A stretch of DNA of 64,000 bases. Origin: Paramarasmius palmivorus. Taxonomy: Eukaryota > Basidiomycota > Agaricomycetes > Agaricales > Marasmiaceae. The translations under genes and the position numbers were made by a program. The stretch spans positions 1-64,000 of the forward strand of contig JAYKXP010000158.1 of assembly GCA_037176845.1 (NCBI GenBank), in the 5' to 3' direction. The notes under the pieces were generated by a model. It saw only the letters and a list, made by a program, of their open reading frames with translations, did not search any database and had not been told where the DNA came from. Numbering within the stretch: the first letter of the stretch is position 1; every line of letters begins with the position of its first letter. Positions 32,681 through 44,325 of this stretch are shown piece by piece.

Positions 32681-33020
32681 GTTATGCTGGGCCTGGATTG
32701 GAGTGCTACATTGGTATAGATAGGATTGATAGGATTATAGGAATAGGGAATATTAGCACGTCCAGGTCTCAGTGTTGCACAATAATCATGATAGCTATAT
32801 ACCGCCAAATAGTATGACTTAAGTGTCATCGGCTTCCCATATGTTGGTGTATCCCTTAGGTGGGGTCGCATATGCAATGTGTATATAGTGAGGCATGCTC
32901 TGTTGTGTAGACAAGGCACTATAGCTCAGTGGTTAGAGCACCTAACATGCAATCAGGAGGTCTGGGGTTCGACTCCCCATGGCGCCACTCTTGTTTCAAC
33001 TTGGGATACAGTTAGCAGAC
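32677..33020. mobile_element. tRNA-derived insertion in the RT/RNase H junction
   Basis: About 340 bp separate APILRHFDP of RT from the RNase H start SLPDLLVILETDASDYA. The inserted DNA is noncoding and has a tRNA-Ala-like sequence near its right end (32915-32987). CCGG occurs at both junctions and may be a short target duplication. A SINE is the natural reading, but SINEs normally have the tRNA at the 5' end, which here is close to the 3' side of the plus strand. Confidence 0.55.
32915..32987 (+). tRNA. tRNA-Ala(UGC)-like sequence, probably a SINE head or pseudogene
   Basis: A full cloverleaf can be folded. The acceptor pairs 6 of 7 (GGCACTA with TGGCGCC, one A-C mismatch), and the D stem GCTC/GAGC is perfect. 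The anticodon stem CCTAA/TCAGG has one mismatch and a 7-nt loop CATGCAA (UGC). The variable loop is AGGTC, and the T arm TGGGG-TTCGACT-CCCCA is perfect. A-box TAGCTCAGTGG and B-box GGTTCGACTCC are intact, so RNA polymerase III could start here. Position 33 is A instead of the near-universal U, which together with the mismatches argues against a functional tRNA. Confidence 0.6.
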
Positions 33021-33455
33021 TCTTTACCGGATTTACTGGTCATTCTGGAAACAGATGCTTCAGACTATGCAATTGCTTCCATCATCTCTCAACCTCATCC
33101 GGATATAGGAGAAATTCATCCAGTAGTGTTTTATGCACAGTCTATGGGCCCAGCTGAGTTGAACTACAACATATACGATAAGGAAATGTTAGCCATTATA
33201 GAGGCATTCAAGCAATGGAGAGCATACCTGGAAGGGGCCAGGCACACTGTACAGGTCTACACTGACCATAACAACCTTCAGTTCTTTACTACAACGAAAC
33301 AGCTTAGCTGACGACAAGCACGATGGAACGAATTCCTTTCCGGTTTTGACTTCATCATCAACTATAGGCCTGGAAGGCTTGGGGCAAAACCAGACGCACT
33401 CACCAGACACCCTGACGTCTATCCCAAGAAGAGCAACCAGAAATCAGCTAACACC
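33021..33455 (+). pseudogene. Chromovirus RNase H
   Basis: It reads SLPDLLVILETDASDYAIAS (catalytic Asp), PVVFYAQSM, ELNYNIYDKEMLAII (catalytic Glu) and VYTDHNNLQFF (catalytic Asp). It then meets a TGA at 33309-33311 where Arg (CGA) is expected before RQARW. After the stop the linker FIINYRPGRLGAKPDALTR is normal. All catalytic acidic residues are present; only the stop and the 5' insertion break it. Confidence 0.8.
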
Positions 33456-34992
33456 ATGAACGAACGAGTGTTCCTGCCCCCTGAACAACTCATGGCGAGC
33501 TTGCTGCTTAACGAAGAGGCTCTTCATAGCCGAATTCGAAAAGCAAAGAAGGACAATTATTGGGAGAAGTCGGTAGACTCACTGGAGTCGGAACGTCCTA
33601 GCGAGTACACCCTGGAAAATGGTTTACTACGAAGGAGAGGACTCATCTATGTCCCCAACAATCCACATCTGAGGTTGTCTGTGATGCAGCAACACCATGA
33701 TCACTTTCTTCGAGGACACCCTGGCATATGCAAAACTAAGGCACTCATCATGAGATCCTATTATTGGCCGGGTATGAAACAAGACACCAGACGCTACAAC
33801 TTGTCTTGTTTCAAGTGCAACAGAACCAAGATTCATAGGCGAAAGCTGTTGGGAACTCTTAGGCCGTTACCAATATCCCAAAAGCCCTGGTCGTCTATCA
33901 CAGTTGATCACATTGTTGACTTGCCTCTGTCTAGCATGTTCGATGCCATCATGGTGGTGGTCTGTTGGTTAACCAAGCAGGCTGTCTTCATACCCTTTAA
34001 CAAGACCGACAACGCTGTCCAACTGGCAAAGTTGTTTATCCACCATGTGTTCGCAAAGCATGGCCTGCCCATTCACATCATCTCGGATAGAGGAATGACG
34101 TTTGCTTCCCAATTCTGGAAGGAAGTATGTAGAATGTTGGGGGTAGAAATTCGGTTATCCACTGCCTATCACCCTGAAACCAATGGGCAGACAGAATGCA
34201 CCAACCAATCCTTGGAGCAGTATCTGCACCTTTATGTGAACTATCAGCAGGATGACTGGGTAGACTGGCTGCCCATAGCCAAGTTTGTGCATAACAACAA
34301 TCCCAACGATTCCACAGGCATCTCCCCATTCTTCGCAAACAAAGGTTACCATCCAACACTTTCATTCGACCCAAGTAACTCTGGAGTACCTGCAGCTTCG
34401 GAGTTTGTGCAGGACTGGGCAGTCCTTCATCAATATCTACAGGAACAACTTCAATCGGCTATTGCGCAGTACAAGAAGCAGTGGGACAAAGAAAAAACTG
34501 ACCCACCTGATTGGAACCCAGGAGAGAAAGTCTGGTTGAACACCAAGAACGTCAAAACCAAAGGTCCGGCTAAGAAGTTGGAGTGCTTGTGGATGGGTCC
34601 CTTCAGGATTGAGGAAAGGATAGGCGAGAGAGCGTACTGACTCAGGCTGCCAAAAACACTCTCTAGGATTCATAATGTCTTCCATGTTAACCTGCTACGA
34701 AAGGCCATACCCGACGAGTTCCCACTGCAGCCACGACCTCATCCACCTCCTATAGAAGTAGAAGGACAGGAGGAATACGAGATTGATCAAGTACTGGGTT
34801 ACCAGTTCAACAAATCACGAAGAAGACACGAATGGCTAGTGTCCTGGAAGGGATACGGGTCGGAGGAGAACCAGTGAGAGGTAAAGCCAATTTAGGCAAC
34901 TCCTGGGACTCTGTACTCGAATACCACATTGCCCATCCAGGAGTAGGTCCCAGTCTCAAGGAAATCGAAGGCTGGGCGCAAAAGAAAACTTA
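33456..34992 (+). pseudogene. Chromovirus integrase and chromodomain
   Basis: The integrase has an H2C2 zinc-binding domain (HHDHFLRGHPGICKTKALI ... FKCNRTK, about 33693-33825) and a core with ITVDHIVDLP (first Asp), IISDRGMTFASQFW (second Asp) and HPETNGQTECTN (Glu). A GPY/F-type segment WMGPFRIEERIG follows. A TGA at 34638-34640 precedes a GPY/F tail (RLPKTLSRIHNVFHVNLL), and then the chromodomain EYEIDQVLGYQFNKSRRRHE / WLVSWKGYGSEEN. A second TGA at 34876 replaces the Trp expected after EEN-x. Chromodomains of such elements bind modified histone tails and target integration. Confidence 0.85.
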
Positions 34993-36374
34993 GAGATTAA
35001 CTGGAAGCGCTTATGCTTCTTTTATTTTATTTTCTTTATTATTCTCGTCGAAAATCATACACAGCAACTGAGGAACACTAAAACACACGTTTAGACATTA
35101 TTTAACAGCAAGATTACAAAAGACGGTTGTCAATTCCGGCTATCCAAAACCGTTAATCCGCATTATCACCCTCTTCCTCATCTCCATCGTCCTCTTCATC
35201 TGCTTGACCTTCTTGCTCTTCGGCAGCAGCTTCCTCGAGTTGACGGCGCTTATTAGGGAACCTGGCAGCCATACTAGGACGACAATCAGCTAGGGAAAGG
35301 TTGAGAAAGATCAGGAACCATGAGTTAAGATGTTGATACTTACCACCATCTCGGCACAAAGGGTTGTTCAGGGCAATGCCGTATGCTCCTCCAGGACAGT
35401 AGTAGTCCCCAGCATAGGACGAAAGCCTAGCAAGATCTTCTTGGCGAGCACGGTTATGAGAAGGACAAAACATGCCCACCAGAGCAGTGGCATCTTCCAG
35501 CATATGGGTAGTACGTCCCACCAAGTGTTCGATGTCCAGGAGGGTATCACAGACCCAGGCTTCTTCCTCTTCGTCTACCATGGAGCCACGATCGGGTATA
35601 CCAAAGTTAGCCCTAGACCAGATATCACGGACGGCACCCTGAAGATCCTGCACAAAGGGTAACGCATTGGCCATGTAGTACCTCATGCCAATCCCAGCAA
35701 TCTTGGCTAGTTCGTGCTCTAGATTGGCAATCCGCCTATCCCTAGCCTGGAGTTAATCGTTAAATTGACCACCCAGTTGCTGGTGAAGTTGGTCGCAAAC
35801 AGTGTTCGTTACAACAGCATTCCTGGAATGCAGAAGAGTCAACAACAGAAAGGGCAACCTGAATGAACCACCACGTACTGAGGGTCGGCTAGTGCGCTCC
35901 TTAACTCATTCCTTTCTCCTTGAAGGTGATGAATGGTGGCTTGCCTATCACCTAAGTTGCGGTTGAGGCACTGCATATTGTGTTTATAGTGCTCCACATG
36001 CTTCTGGAGGTCTGAGTTTTCTTTTCTCAGCCGATCCAACTCCGTGTCAGCCTCGACGTTGACCGAGGGAGTCTCTGAGGACTGTCGTTCATAGGCGTGA
36101 CCCCAGTCAGGAGAGTCCGGGCACGGAGGGACAATCAGTGGTGAAAGTAGAATTGGGGGCGCAGGCATGAGGGACAAAGGGAAAGAGTTCGTCAGATCAA
36201 AATCATTTCCGTTGGTTAAAAGGGAATGAGACTGCTACTTACCACATGGGAAGGCGCTGGGAACCTCGAGGCCAATTGCGGAATGATTGCAGTCTCCACT
36301 CAGTCATTGAATCGGACGACTCGGCTATGCGCAGGTGATGGGAAGGGAGATGTCAACACCAGAAGTGGTAATAC

Positions 36375-39354
36375 TTTTGCAAAAGTACTGGACAGTTATC
36401 AGAACGACTTTTGTAATGCTACAGGATAACGACTTTTGCAAAAGTAAGGGACAAGTAGTCAAGGCAGATATGAGTACTGTCCGCTTTGGGTGCTTCCAAA
36501 TTGGGAAGGATCATTCCCACACCTTCTGGAAAGAGAACAGGCCGGTTTTTTGAGATCTGGAGATGTTCCCACACCGCTTTTGGCATCCCAAAATGGAAGG
36601 TGCTCTTTCCAATGATGTAACAGTGCGCTTTTTGGGCGCTTTTTTGGCGGAAAAATTATTCCCACACCTCCTGACATCATCTGGGTGCCTCCCTACTCCG
36701 CTTTTGGCTTCCCAAAATGGAAGGTGGCCTTACCTCATCATTTTCCACCTGGAATCAATGCATTGGGGGGCTATTGGGGCATGCTGGGGGGCTATAAAAA
36801 TCGCATTTTTGAGGGAATATGTTCTAATATGTTCCAAAAGCATGCCCCTGCAATTGGGGGGGCAGGGGAATGCAAAAAAAGCGGTCCAAATATGGTAATT
36901 CAGGAAAATGGCCTATTGGATCTTGGGCTACAGGCCAGATATTGACATGGGGTAAGTTGGAGGACCTAGATACATTAAATACAAGCCTGGGGACACTAAA
37001 TAGTACATAGATTGGTGGGATAATGGTGCTTAAATATCAAAAATACTGAAAATCTCCGAAATTAGGGGAATAAAATTACAGGATGGGATGTAGTACAGCT
37101 GGGGCTTAGATATTGTGAATCAGAGATGATATATATGTCCCCCTTGCTTGGTTTACAATCCTGGAGAGCTGCCTATTTTTCCAGATTTACTACAGCTAAA
37201 TTCGCTTTTTTTGGACATTGGTAATACTATACCACAGGGAATGATTGGAATGAGCTAATTCTTGTTCATAACCCACTTTAGGGTGTAGAGATGACGAATA
37301 TATACTTGCCCAAGCACTCCTGTATGTGCAACACCTTGTTCAATCCAATGTATTGTACAGTTATGTAACACAGGCAGTAGTACATGAATAGCACCTCAGG
37401 GAAGCATCCCAGCACCAAGGGGAGTTCATAATCGAGTTCAGGCACCCAAAATACACTTTCCTACTATGAAAGGACATTTTTTGAATACATCTGTATGTTG
37501 CTACATAAAAAATACATAAAAAATCGCATTTTTAGGGGTTTTTTTGCACTGGAGCATGGGGATTGCTCCTAAAATCACCAAAAATGAATGAGAGACCGTT
37601 CACTATGCATAGAACAGGAATATCAATTGCCTCCATGAATCCCATGACAGGAACTCATATGCCAGATGCATCAATTCCTGCACAATTACAGAAAACATGT
37701 ACTATGGATGTAGTATTGCAGGGATTGATCTGGGGGCTTGGGGAACCTCAAAATCGAATTCAGGATGAAAAATCAGTCAAGAATATATCCAGGGTTGAAA
37801 GGAATCCAATCACTGTAGCTTGAGATATGTATCTGACAAGTTTTATGCTTATAGTTAACATATGTTGCACATATACTTGTGCATTTAACTTGTTGTATGC
37901 ATATTGAAGTCAATTGTGGATGGATTTCCTTCAACCCTGGATATATTCTTGACTGATTTTTCATCCTGAATTCGATTTTGAGGTTCCCCAAGCCCCCAGA
38001 TCAATCCCTGCAATACTACATCCATAGTACATGTTTTCTGTAATTGTGCAGGAATTGATGCATCTGGCATATGAGTTCCTGTCATGGGATTCATGGAGGC
38101 AATTGATATTCCTGTTCTATGCATAGTGAACGGTCTCTCATTCATTTTTGGTGATTTTAGGAGCAATCCCCATGCTCCAGTGCAAAAAAACCCCTAAAAA
38201 TGCGATTTTTTATGTATTTTTTATGTAGCAACATACAGATGTATTCAAAAAATGTCCTTTCATAGTAGGAAAGTGTATTTTGGGTGCCTGAACTCGATTA
38301 TGAACTCCCCTTGGTGCTGGGATGCTTCCCTGAGGTGCTATTCATGTACTACTGCCTGTGTTACATAACTGTACAATACATTGGATTGAACAAGGTGTTG
38401 CACATACAGGAGTGCTTGGGCAAGTATATATTCGTCATCTCTACACCCTAAAGTGGGTTATGAACAAGAATTAGCTCATTCCAATCATTCCCTGTGGTAT
38501 AGTATTACCAATGTCCAAAAAAAGCGAATTTAGCTGTAGTAAATCTGGAAAAATAGGCAGCTCTCCAGGATTGTAAACCAAGCAAGGGGGACATATATAT
38601 CATCTCTGATTCACAATATCTAAGCCCCAGCTGTACTACATCCCATCCTGTAATTTTATTCCCCTAATTTCGGAGATTTTCAGTATTTTTGATATTTAAG
38701 CACCATTATCCCACCAATCTATGTACTATTTAGTGTCCCCAGGCTTGTATTTAATGTATCTAGGTCCTCCAACTTACCCCATGTCAATATCTGGCCTGTA
38801 GCCCAAGATCCAATAGGCCATTTTCCTGAATTACCATATTTGGACCGCTTTTTTTGCATTCCCCTGCCCCCCCAATTGCAGGGGCATGCTTTTGGAACAT
38901 ATTAGAACATATTCCCTCAAAAATGCGATTTTTATAGCCCCCCAGCATGCCCCAATAGCCCCCCAATGCATTGATTCCAGGTGGAAAATGATGAGGTAAG
39001 GCCACCTTCCATTTTGGGAAGCCAAAAGCGGAGTAGGGAGGCACCCAGATGATGTCAGGAGGTGTGGGAATAATTTTTCCGCCAAAAAAGCGCCCAAAAA
39101 GCGCACTGTTACATCATTGGAAAGAGCACCTTCCATTTTGGGATGCCAAAAGCGGTGTGGGAACATCTCCAGATCTCAAAAAACCGGCCTGTTCTCTTTC
39201 CAGAAGGTGTGGGAATGATCCTTCCCAATTTGGAAGCACCCAAAGCGGACAGTACTCATATCTGCCTTGACTACTTGTCCCTTACTTTTGCAAAAGTCGT
39301 TATCCTGTAGCATTACAAAAGTCGTTCTGATAACTGTCCAGTACTTTTGCAAAA
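36375..39354. mobile_element. Foldback element 2: perfect 1425-bp inverted repeats
   Basis: Positions x and 75729-x are complementary from 36375/39354 inward to 37799/37930 with no indel, and no mismatch was found where I compared. The loop is 130 bp. The ends carry the palindrome ACTTTTGCAAAAGT, repeated internally at about 36432. Arms are about 95% similar to those of element 1 by eye. It contains no recognisable protein and interrupts the antisense gene. Confidence 0.85.
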
Positions 39355-40913
39355 ATTTTACAGAATCAGCTGATGTCAAAGATGGAACAAACACGGTTTC
39401 CTCGGGTACCACCTGGGAACGTGAAGGCCCAGCTTCACCAAGACGAGGAACATCATGAACGGAGTCCCTACTTCGCCACATACCCTCTAAAAGCTCAGCA
39501 GCCTCCAGTTCGGTTATTGCATCTTCTTCCAAAGGTTGAAAAGGAGGGGGTGACCATGCTTGGATACCGGTCATAGTAAAATTGGCTGGTCCGGGTTGGA
39601 CAGAAGCCAACAGAAAGTCGTCCACTTCATCTAGAATAGCGATTATTAACTGATCAGAGGAAGAGGTGACAAAAAAACAATAAGTCAACTCACCAGGAGG
39701 ATCAGGAGACGATGCCTTTGCCTTTCCCTTACCCTTGTCCTTCCTCTTAACCGAATCTGGTACCGGACCATGATCCTTGGAGAGCTCAGCTGAAGGACCC
39801 ACGATCTTGTTGTCAGCCTTTGATCTCACGACCTTTGACGTTATCTTCGACGCTTTGACCGGCTTTGGCTGTACCTGTGAATCGCCACCGCTGTCAACCT
39901 TTTTTGATTCAGCACCACAACGGTTATCCTGAGCAAGAGACGCTCGAGTTCTAACCACCAGCATCAAATCCCTACCCAGACCAGGTCGACGACGAAGGAT
40001 CCTATAAAGACATGATTCATCTGCCATATGGGTGTCCAATTCATGATAGGATGAACCGTTTAGACCCAGCTGAGTTAAGGAAGGGATTTCGACCACTATA
40101 TCGGTAGAAGACGCAGCCTTCTGAGCTCAAGCCATAGCCGATTGGTTCCTGGTCACACGTTTTGTTGGAGGTTCTCTGGGCCTTGGGGGAAGCGGAGTCG
40201 ATTTGGTCTTTGTCAGAGAAGAAATGGGGGACCTGGGAGTAGGATCCTTCGCACCTGATTGCTTGACAGGATACTAGGGAATAAAAACCATTAGCGAGAA
40301 TCCTCAGCCAATTCAAAGTCAATCTAAACCGGAAAGCTCACCTTCAACAGTTGCTCACCCAATGCACGCCCTATCCCAAACTTCTCCCTTAATACAAAAA
40401 GATGCTGTTCTTCTGTTCGTGAACACGCCAATTTCTGCTTCTTGCAGCTCACGCAGTGACTCCCTGAGTCAGCCCAATCACAAGATATGTTGGAGGAAGA
40501 ACATCGTTCACAGGGCGCCTAACACATTTATCAGTATAACCTAACCTGTTTGAGGAACTAGGGCTACTCACATTGGAAAAACGGCTTCCATGGAAACGCG
40601 AAAGCGTACGAGACATCTCACCCGACTTCCCAGCCCTGAGGCTGACCAATGTTGCACGGAAACGCTCCAGCTCAGCCGACGAAATACTGAACCCATCTCC
40701 CAAGTCAACAGAAAACTAACTAGGAGCCGACAACGATGAGGAATCAGGGGAAGAAGGGCCATTACCACCAGGAACATCGTTAACCACAATCGGTTCTTCT
40801 GTGGGCATCCCAGCACCTTGAACAGAGTGAGGAATGGGGGATCCAGCTGACATGTGCTCACGGTTCGAAAATGAACCACGATGGCTAAACGTAGAAGGAC
40901 GGGGAGAAATGCT

Positions 40914-41324
40914 TGTTAGAATTATTTATCCTTTTATGGTTTCATTTGATGATCTTTACTTTACATCGTTCATCTCTGATATTCGTATTCATTCATCATT
41001 GTTCTATACACTGACCGCACGGTTCCATGCTTCTTGCTGTTACCCCATTGCCTCGGTGTGGCATATTCATTAGTACATATTCGTATTATGCTGTTGAGCA
41101 TTGGTCTATATAAACTGTACATATCTATTGCTGAATATCATCGTCTCTTGCTATTGTCTTGCACCAGTACTGCTAAACCCAGTCCCAAGGCTCTTCACAA
41201 GTCTTTCAATCACCAATCACTGTCCTTAGACCTTGCTGATTCGCTTAGGTGTCGATCACGGTCCACTTGATTTGGCATCAAGTGTTAGGTGCTTCACCAC
41301 TCGCTTAGATTATTGCTACTAACA
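40914..41324. repeat. Solo LTR with 5-bp target duplication
   Basis: It begins TGTTAG, ends CTAACA (6-bp inverted ends) and is flanked on both sides by ATGCT (40909-40913 and 41325-41329). It is 411 bp with no coding sequence and lies inside the antisense unknown gene. A full-length partner is not in the window. Confidence 0.9.
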
Positions 41325-41910
41325 ATGCTAGCTGTTGCAGGTGCCATAGAGGCTACTGGACTAGCAGGAGTGTCAGGGATAGACCCTTCGACTTCTCCAG
41401 CTAGACACAAAGCTGGCCCATTCCAAAACAACCCTAGAGCAACGTTTGAATACCCAGACCGACAATTTTCCTCACGAGAGACAACTGATGATAGTCGTTG
41501 AAGGAACTCCTGGGGATTGGGAATCTCGTAGTTGAACCCGAGATATCGTGTGTTGCGTATCCAAGAGGCTGTATAGGCTTCCTCTGCCATCAGAGCATGG
41601 TTGAGAGCCACCAAAAAAGCGATTCAGTTTTGAAAACGTAACTCGAGAGTGAAGGAAGCGCTATTCTGTTGAACAAGATCCCAAGCCGATTGCCGGAGAT
41701 CGTGGACCAAGTAAGCGGTGGTGGCGTCGGACATCTGGGAGGAGGACAGCAGAGACGAGTGGCTCATGGTCGTGGTTGAGGAAAGAGTTTAGTGACTCAA
41801 CTGCGGTTGCGAATTCGAACCAACAGGGACCCACACACGTTAGGTAATGGACCCGGGTAACGGCTGATCGGCTTGACAATGGCTTCCGGCTACCTTCGCT
41901 GGGGCTCAGG

Positions 41911-41927
41911 TCTTAAGGAGGGGGTAA
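41911..41927 (+). other. Polypurine-tract-like sequence
   Basis: AAGGAGGGGGTAA immediately precedes the TG of the following LTR, as the plus-strand primer site of an LTR retrotransposon does. If the LTR is read in the other direction this would be the primer-binding-site region, but no tRNA-complementary sequence was recognised there. Confidence 0.5.
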
Positions 41928-42297
41928 TGTAAGGACCATAGAGTGCCTCACAATCTTTTTCATCAATTAGTGTATTCAACATAGCCAACCACCGTCATAT
42001 TGACAGCATGATAACATCTTCGCTTAAGCTTCGACATTGTATATACAATATTTACAGCCATTTGTTTCGTACAAACACTCTTTCGGTATTTAAACGATGT
42101 ACTTGTGTCTGTATCAGTAGTCTTGGAATTAACACTTTTACCTCTTAAAGCCTATGTTCGTACGGTTATCTTCAGCGCTCACCGTGTTTACCTTCTTTAC
42201 CTCCGGCTATATTCGTTCAAGTCACCTAGCGATATAGTCTTCCTAGCGCCTCACAGCGTTCAATTCAGCTTTGTTGGTGTTGTCAGTGACCCCAACA
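41928..42297 (+). repeat. LTR (370 bp), probably a 3' LTR
   Basis: TGTAAGGACC at the left and GACCCCAACA at the right give TG..CA ends. The flanks (GGTAA, ATAGT) do not match, so it is not a simple solo LTR. The upstream polypurine run supports a plus-strand element ending here. A TATTTAAA box is at about 42089. No second copy was found in the window. Confidence 0.55.
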
Positions 42298-43189
42298 ATA
42301 GTCTAGACGGGCTGTAAACGGTCCAGTTTCCCTGTTCTCTGTTTCTTCTTTATTCTATCCTATCTATTTTGGTCCAGGTCTTTACAGAATTACAATAGTC
42401 CAGGAGTTTGTAGATGTTGTTGAGGAAGGTCGGGGAGGAGGTTGGGGGTTGCTAGGAGTGGATTGAGCTGTTGGGGTGTAGCATCCTATTGTAGTTGGGT
42501 GTTGTTGTGTATGTATTGAGAGGAAAAGAGTGAGCACCTGACATCAGCGCTATCTTATTTTCTGACTGTCATCTTCTGTCTGTATCCATATCCACCAAGA
42601 AAGCCACGAAGGCTCTCTTGGTATGTTTCTATTTTTGCCTTGAATGGACTGAAGCATCAGAGACCATGGTCCCAGAAGACACATAAGCGGAAACAATGCT
42701 GCATTTAGAGCTCAATAGGTGTTGAAAATTAAAATAAAGGGAGGATTGGCAAGTCTATTGTTGGCACCTAGATATAAATGTTCGTGCTGAGAACATACAC
42801 CAGCATTGCTCTATATCCTTCTCCTTGCTCTCTATTCTGTTCAGGCACCTTGGCTGTTGTTGATACAATATGCGATGTGATGTGACCAGCCTGAGGCACC
42901 CTGAGGTGTCCCGAGGGTACATCCTGAGGTCAGCCCAAGAAGGTCTATATCTAGCCCAAACTACCAGCCCTACAGAACCCTAGAGCACCTGAAAACTTTC
43001 CTCTCAAGGAGGTGTCATTGGCCTCAGACTGCCCAAGGCTACAGCCCAGGGCCACCCTTGGCTACATCAGGAGACATTGAGCTACACAGAGCTCCTAGAG
43101 TCTTACCAGGGCGCCCTAGCGCTGTGCTGGGTCTCCTTGCCTACCCCAAATTTTGTTCAGAGATGCTTGGCATAATCTAGTCACTTAAA
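42298..43189. other. Unassigned stretch
   Basis: No gene was recognised. The part 42890-43140 is GC-richer with repeated CCTGAGG / CTGAGGT units and could be decayed coding or transposon sequence; it may include the missing 5' part of the hAT remnant that follows. Confidence 0.3.
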
Positions 43190-44325
43190 TTGATGGTACT
43201 GCTTTCCAGCAGCTTGAAGCACTCTGACAGAATGTGGATCACAGAAACGAAATTGGACCATACGTCTTGAATAAGTGGAAATGGAAAGGTCTTGGCCAAT
43301 GCAAAGAAATCCTAAAGGTATGTATCAATACTTCTCCTTTTGTATATCTTCTTTGCTGAGCATTCATTAGGTTCCCTGTGTTTTCCAACATTTTCTCTCC
43401 TTGGAAGATACACCATCCTTGGCATATGCCATACCCGCCTTCTCTGCAGTCATCAACAAGTGGAGAGCACTTCAAAAGAAGTACCCCCACATTAGCGACA
43501 TGATCAAACCCGGTATTGAGAAGTTGGAAGCATACGTTGACAAGATAGATGACATCCCAGTGTACTTGCTTTCAATGAGTAAGTAATCAACCTGCCAAAT
43601 GTCACCAGGAATTCTAAAGGTCTCTCTAGTCATTAATCATATTGTCAAGATGCATTGGATCAACAAACATGTGCCTCATCGTAGGCAAGAAATCCTTGAT
43701 ATACTTTACAGCAAGGTTAGTCATTCTGATAACATCACAACATTCCAGTGTGTTCATTGGAATCCAGATGTGTGCTTATAGCAACAATCTGTCTCCCGAA
43801 TTATCACAAGAGGAATGTATATCAAAAGTGTGAGGGTATGACCCCAATTGGGCTGCCCAGGAACTCAGTCTTGGAGATGACGCCCCTCAAGAATCCAGCA
43901 GTGTTGAAGAAGAGTTGTCTTCATACCTTAATGCCAAACATCAGTCCCTGTTGGTAAAGACGGCTTGCTACAATATTGGGAGGTAAGAACACTGATGATC
44001 TCTTGACAATTTCTGAGCTCACATGCCTGAAAGGCTACACGCACCAGATATCCTACTCTCTTTTGGGTTGCTATTGATGTTCTCCCTATACAGGGTACTT
44101 CTGTACCTTGCGAGTGGTTATTGTTGTCTTTACAGTGGACAAAGACTGACTTAAGGACATGTTTATCAAACAAGTTAATGGAAGCTACACAGACTCTCAA
44201 GAACACCATCAAGAAAAATGGCCCTCTCAAATTCACACATCACCTTGACTTGACTGAGGAAGCCAGGGAGATCGAGGATGCATTGGAGGACGAAGTAACC
44301 ATGTCCTGGAGACGGGGGATTTAGA
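43190..44325 (+). pseudogene. hAT transposase C-terminal half (decayed)
   Basis: Blocks in different frames match the second half of basidiomycete hAT transposases. DTPSLAYAIPAFSAVINKW and KPGIEKLEAYVDKIDDIPVY (43410-43570) come first, then KMHWINKHVPHRRQEIL, which is the INP..K..W segment. The dimerisation motif follows as RYPTLFWVAIDVLPIQGTS-VPCEW (about 44050-44115), where PC-ER is usual. The tail is CLSNKLMEATQTLKNTIKK. Stops and frame changes abound. The start of the gene is not visible. Confidence 0.65.

Larger units (their letters stand above)
27580..34992 (+). mobile_element. Ty3/gypsy chromovirus, nearly full coding length but mutated
   Basis: Gag with zinc knuckle, retropepsin, RT, RNase H, integrase and a C-terminal chromodomain follow in Ty3 order on the plus strand. 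Coding continuity is broken by a solo LTR (29055-30822), a tRNA-derived insertion (about 32677-33020), frameshifts in gag and in-frame stops, mostly TGA. The 5' LTR is absent: the foldback element lies immediately upstream. A 3' LTR may be the one at 41928-42297, with an antisense gene in between. Confidence 0.8.
35153..41780 (-). pseudogene. Unknown multi-exon basidiomycete gene, antisense to the chromovirus, disrupted
   Basis: Minus-strand exons can be chained from MSHSSLLSSSQMSDATTAYL (41769), a TAG/TGA-interrupted segment ending VVSREENC (41480), and a Ser/Pro-rich part with ISSAELERFRATLVSLRAGK (40680-40600). A basic Lys/Ser-rich part (KRKDKGKGKAKASSPDPP, about 39720) follows. An acidic segment then ends SLTSADSV at about 39362. 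Beyond foldback element 2 the order resumes with MPAPPILLSPLIVPPCPDSP (36170), a coiled coil (ELDRLRKENSDLQKHVEHY) and a C-terminal exon with a Glu/Asp tail (EEDDGDEEEGDNAD). Introns of 50-100 nt with gt/ag ends are plausible between parts. I do not recognise the family. A solo LTR and the palindrome break it, and there are internal stops. Confidence 0.5.

Noticed and set aside
32879..33157. Open frame containing IAQWLEHLTCNQE
   Set aside because: This is the well-known spurious translation of a tRNA-Ala-like sequence, not a protein.
36459..39270. Paired identical frames of 73, 86 and 111 codons
   Set aside because: They lie in the inverted arms of foldback element 2, appear in overlapping frames and carry no recognisable domain.
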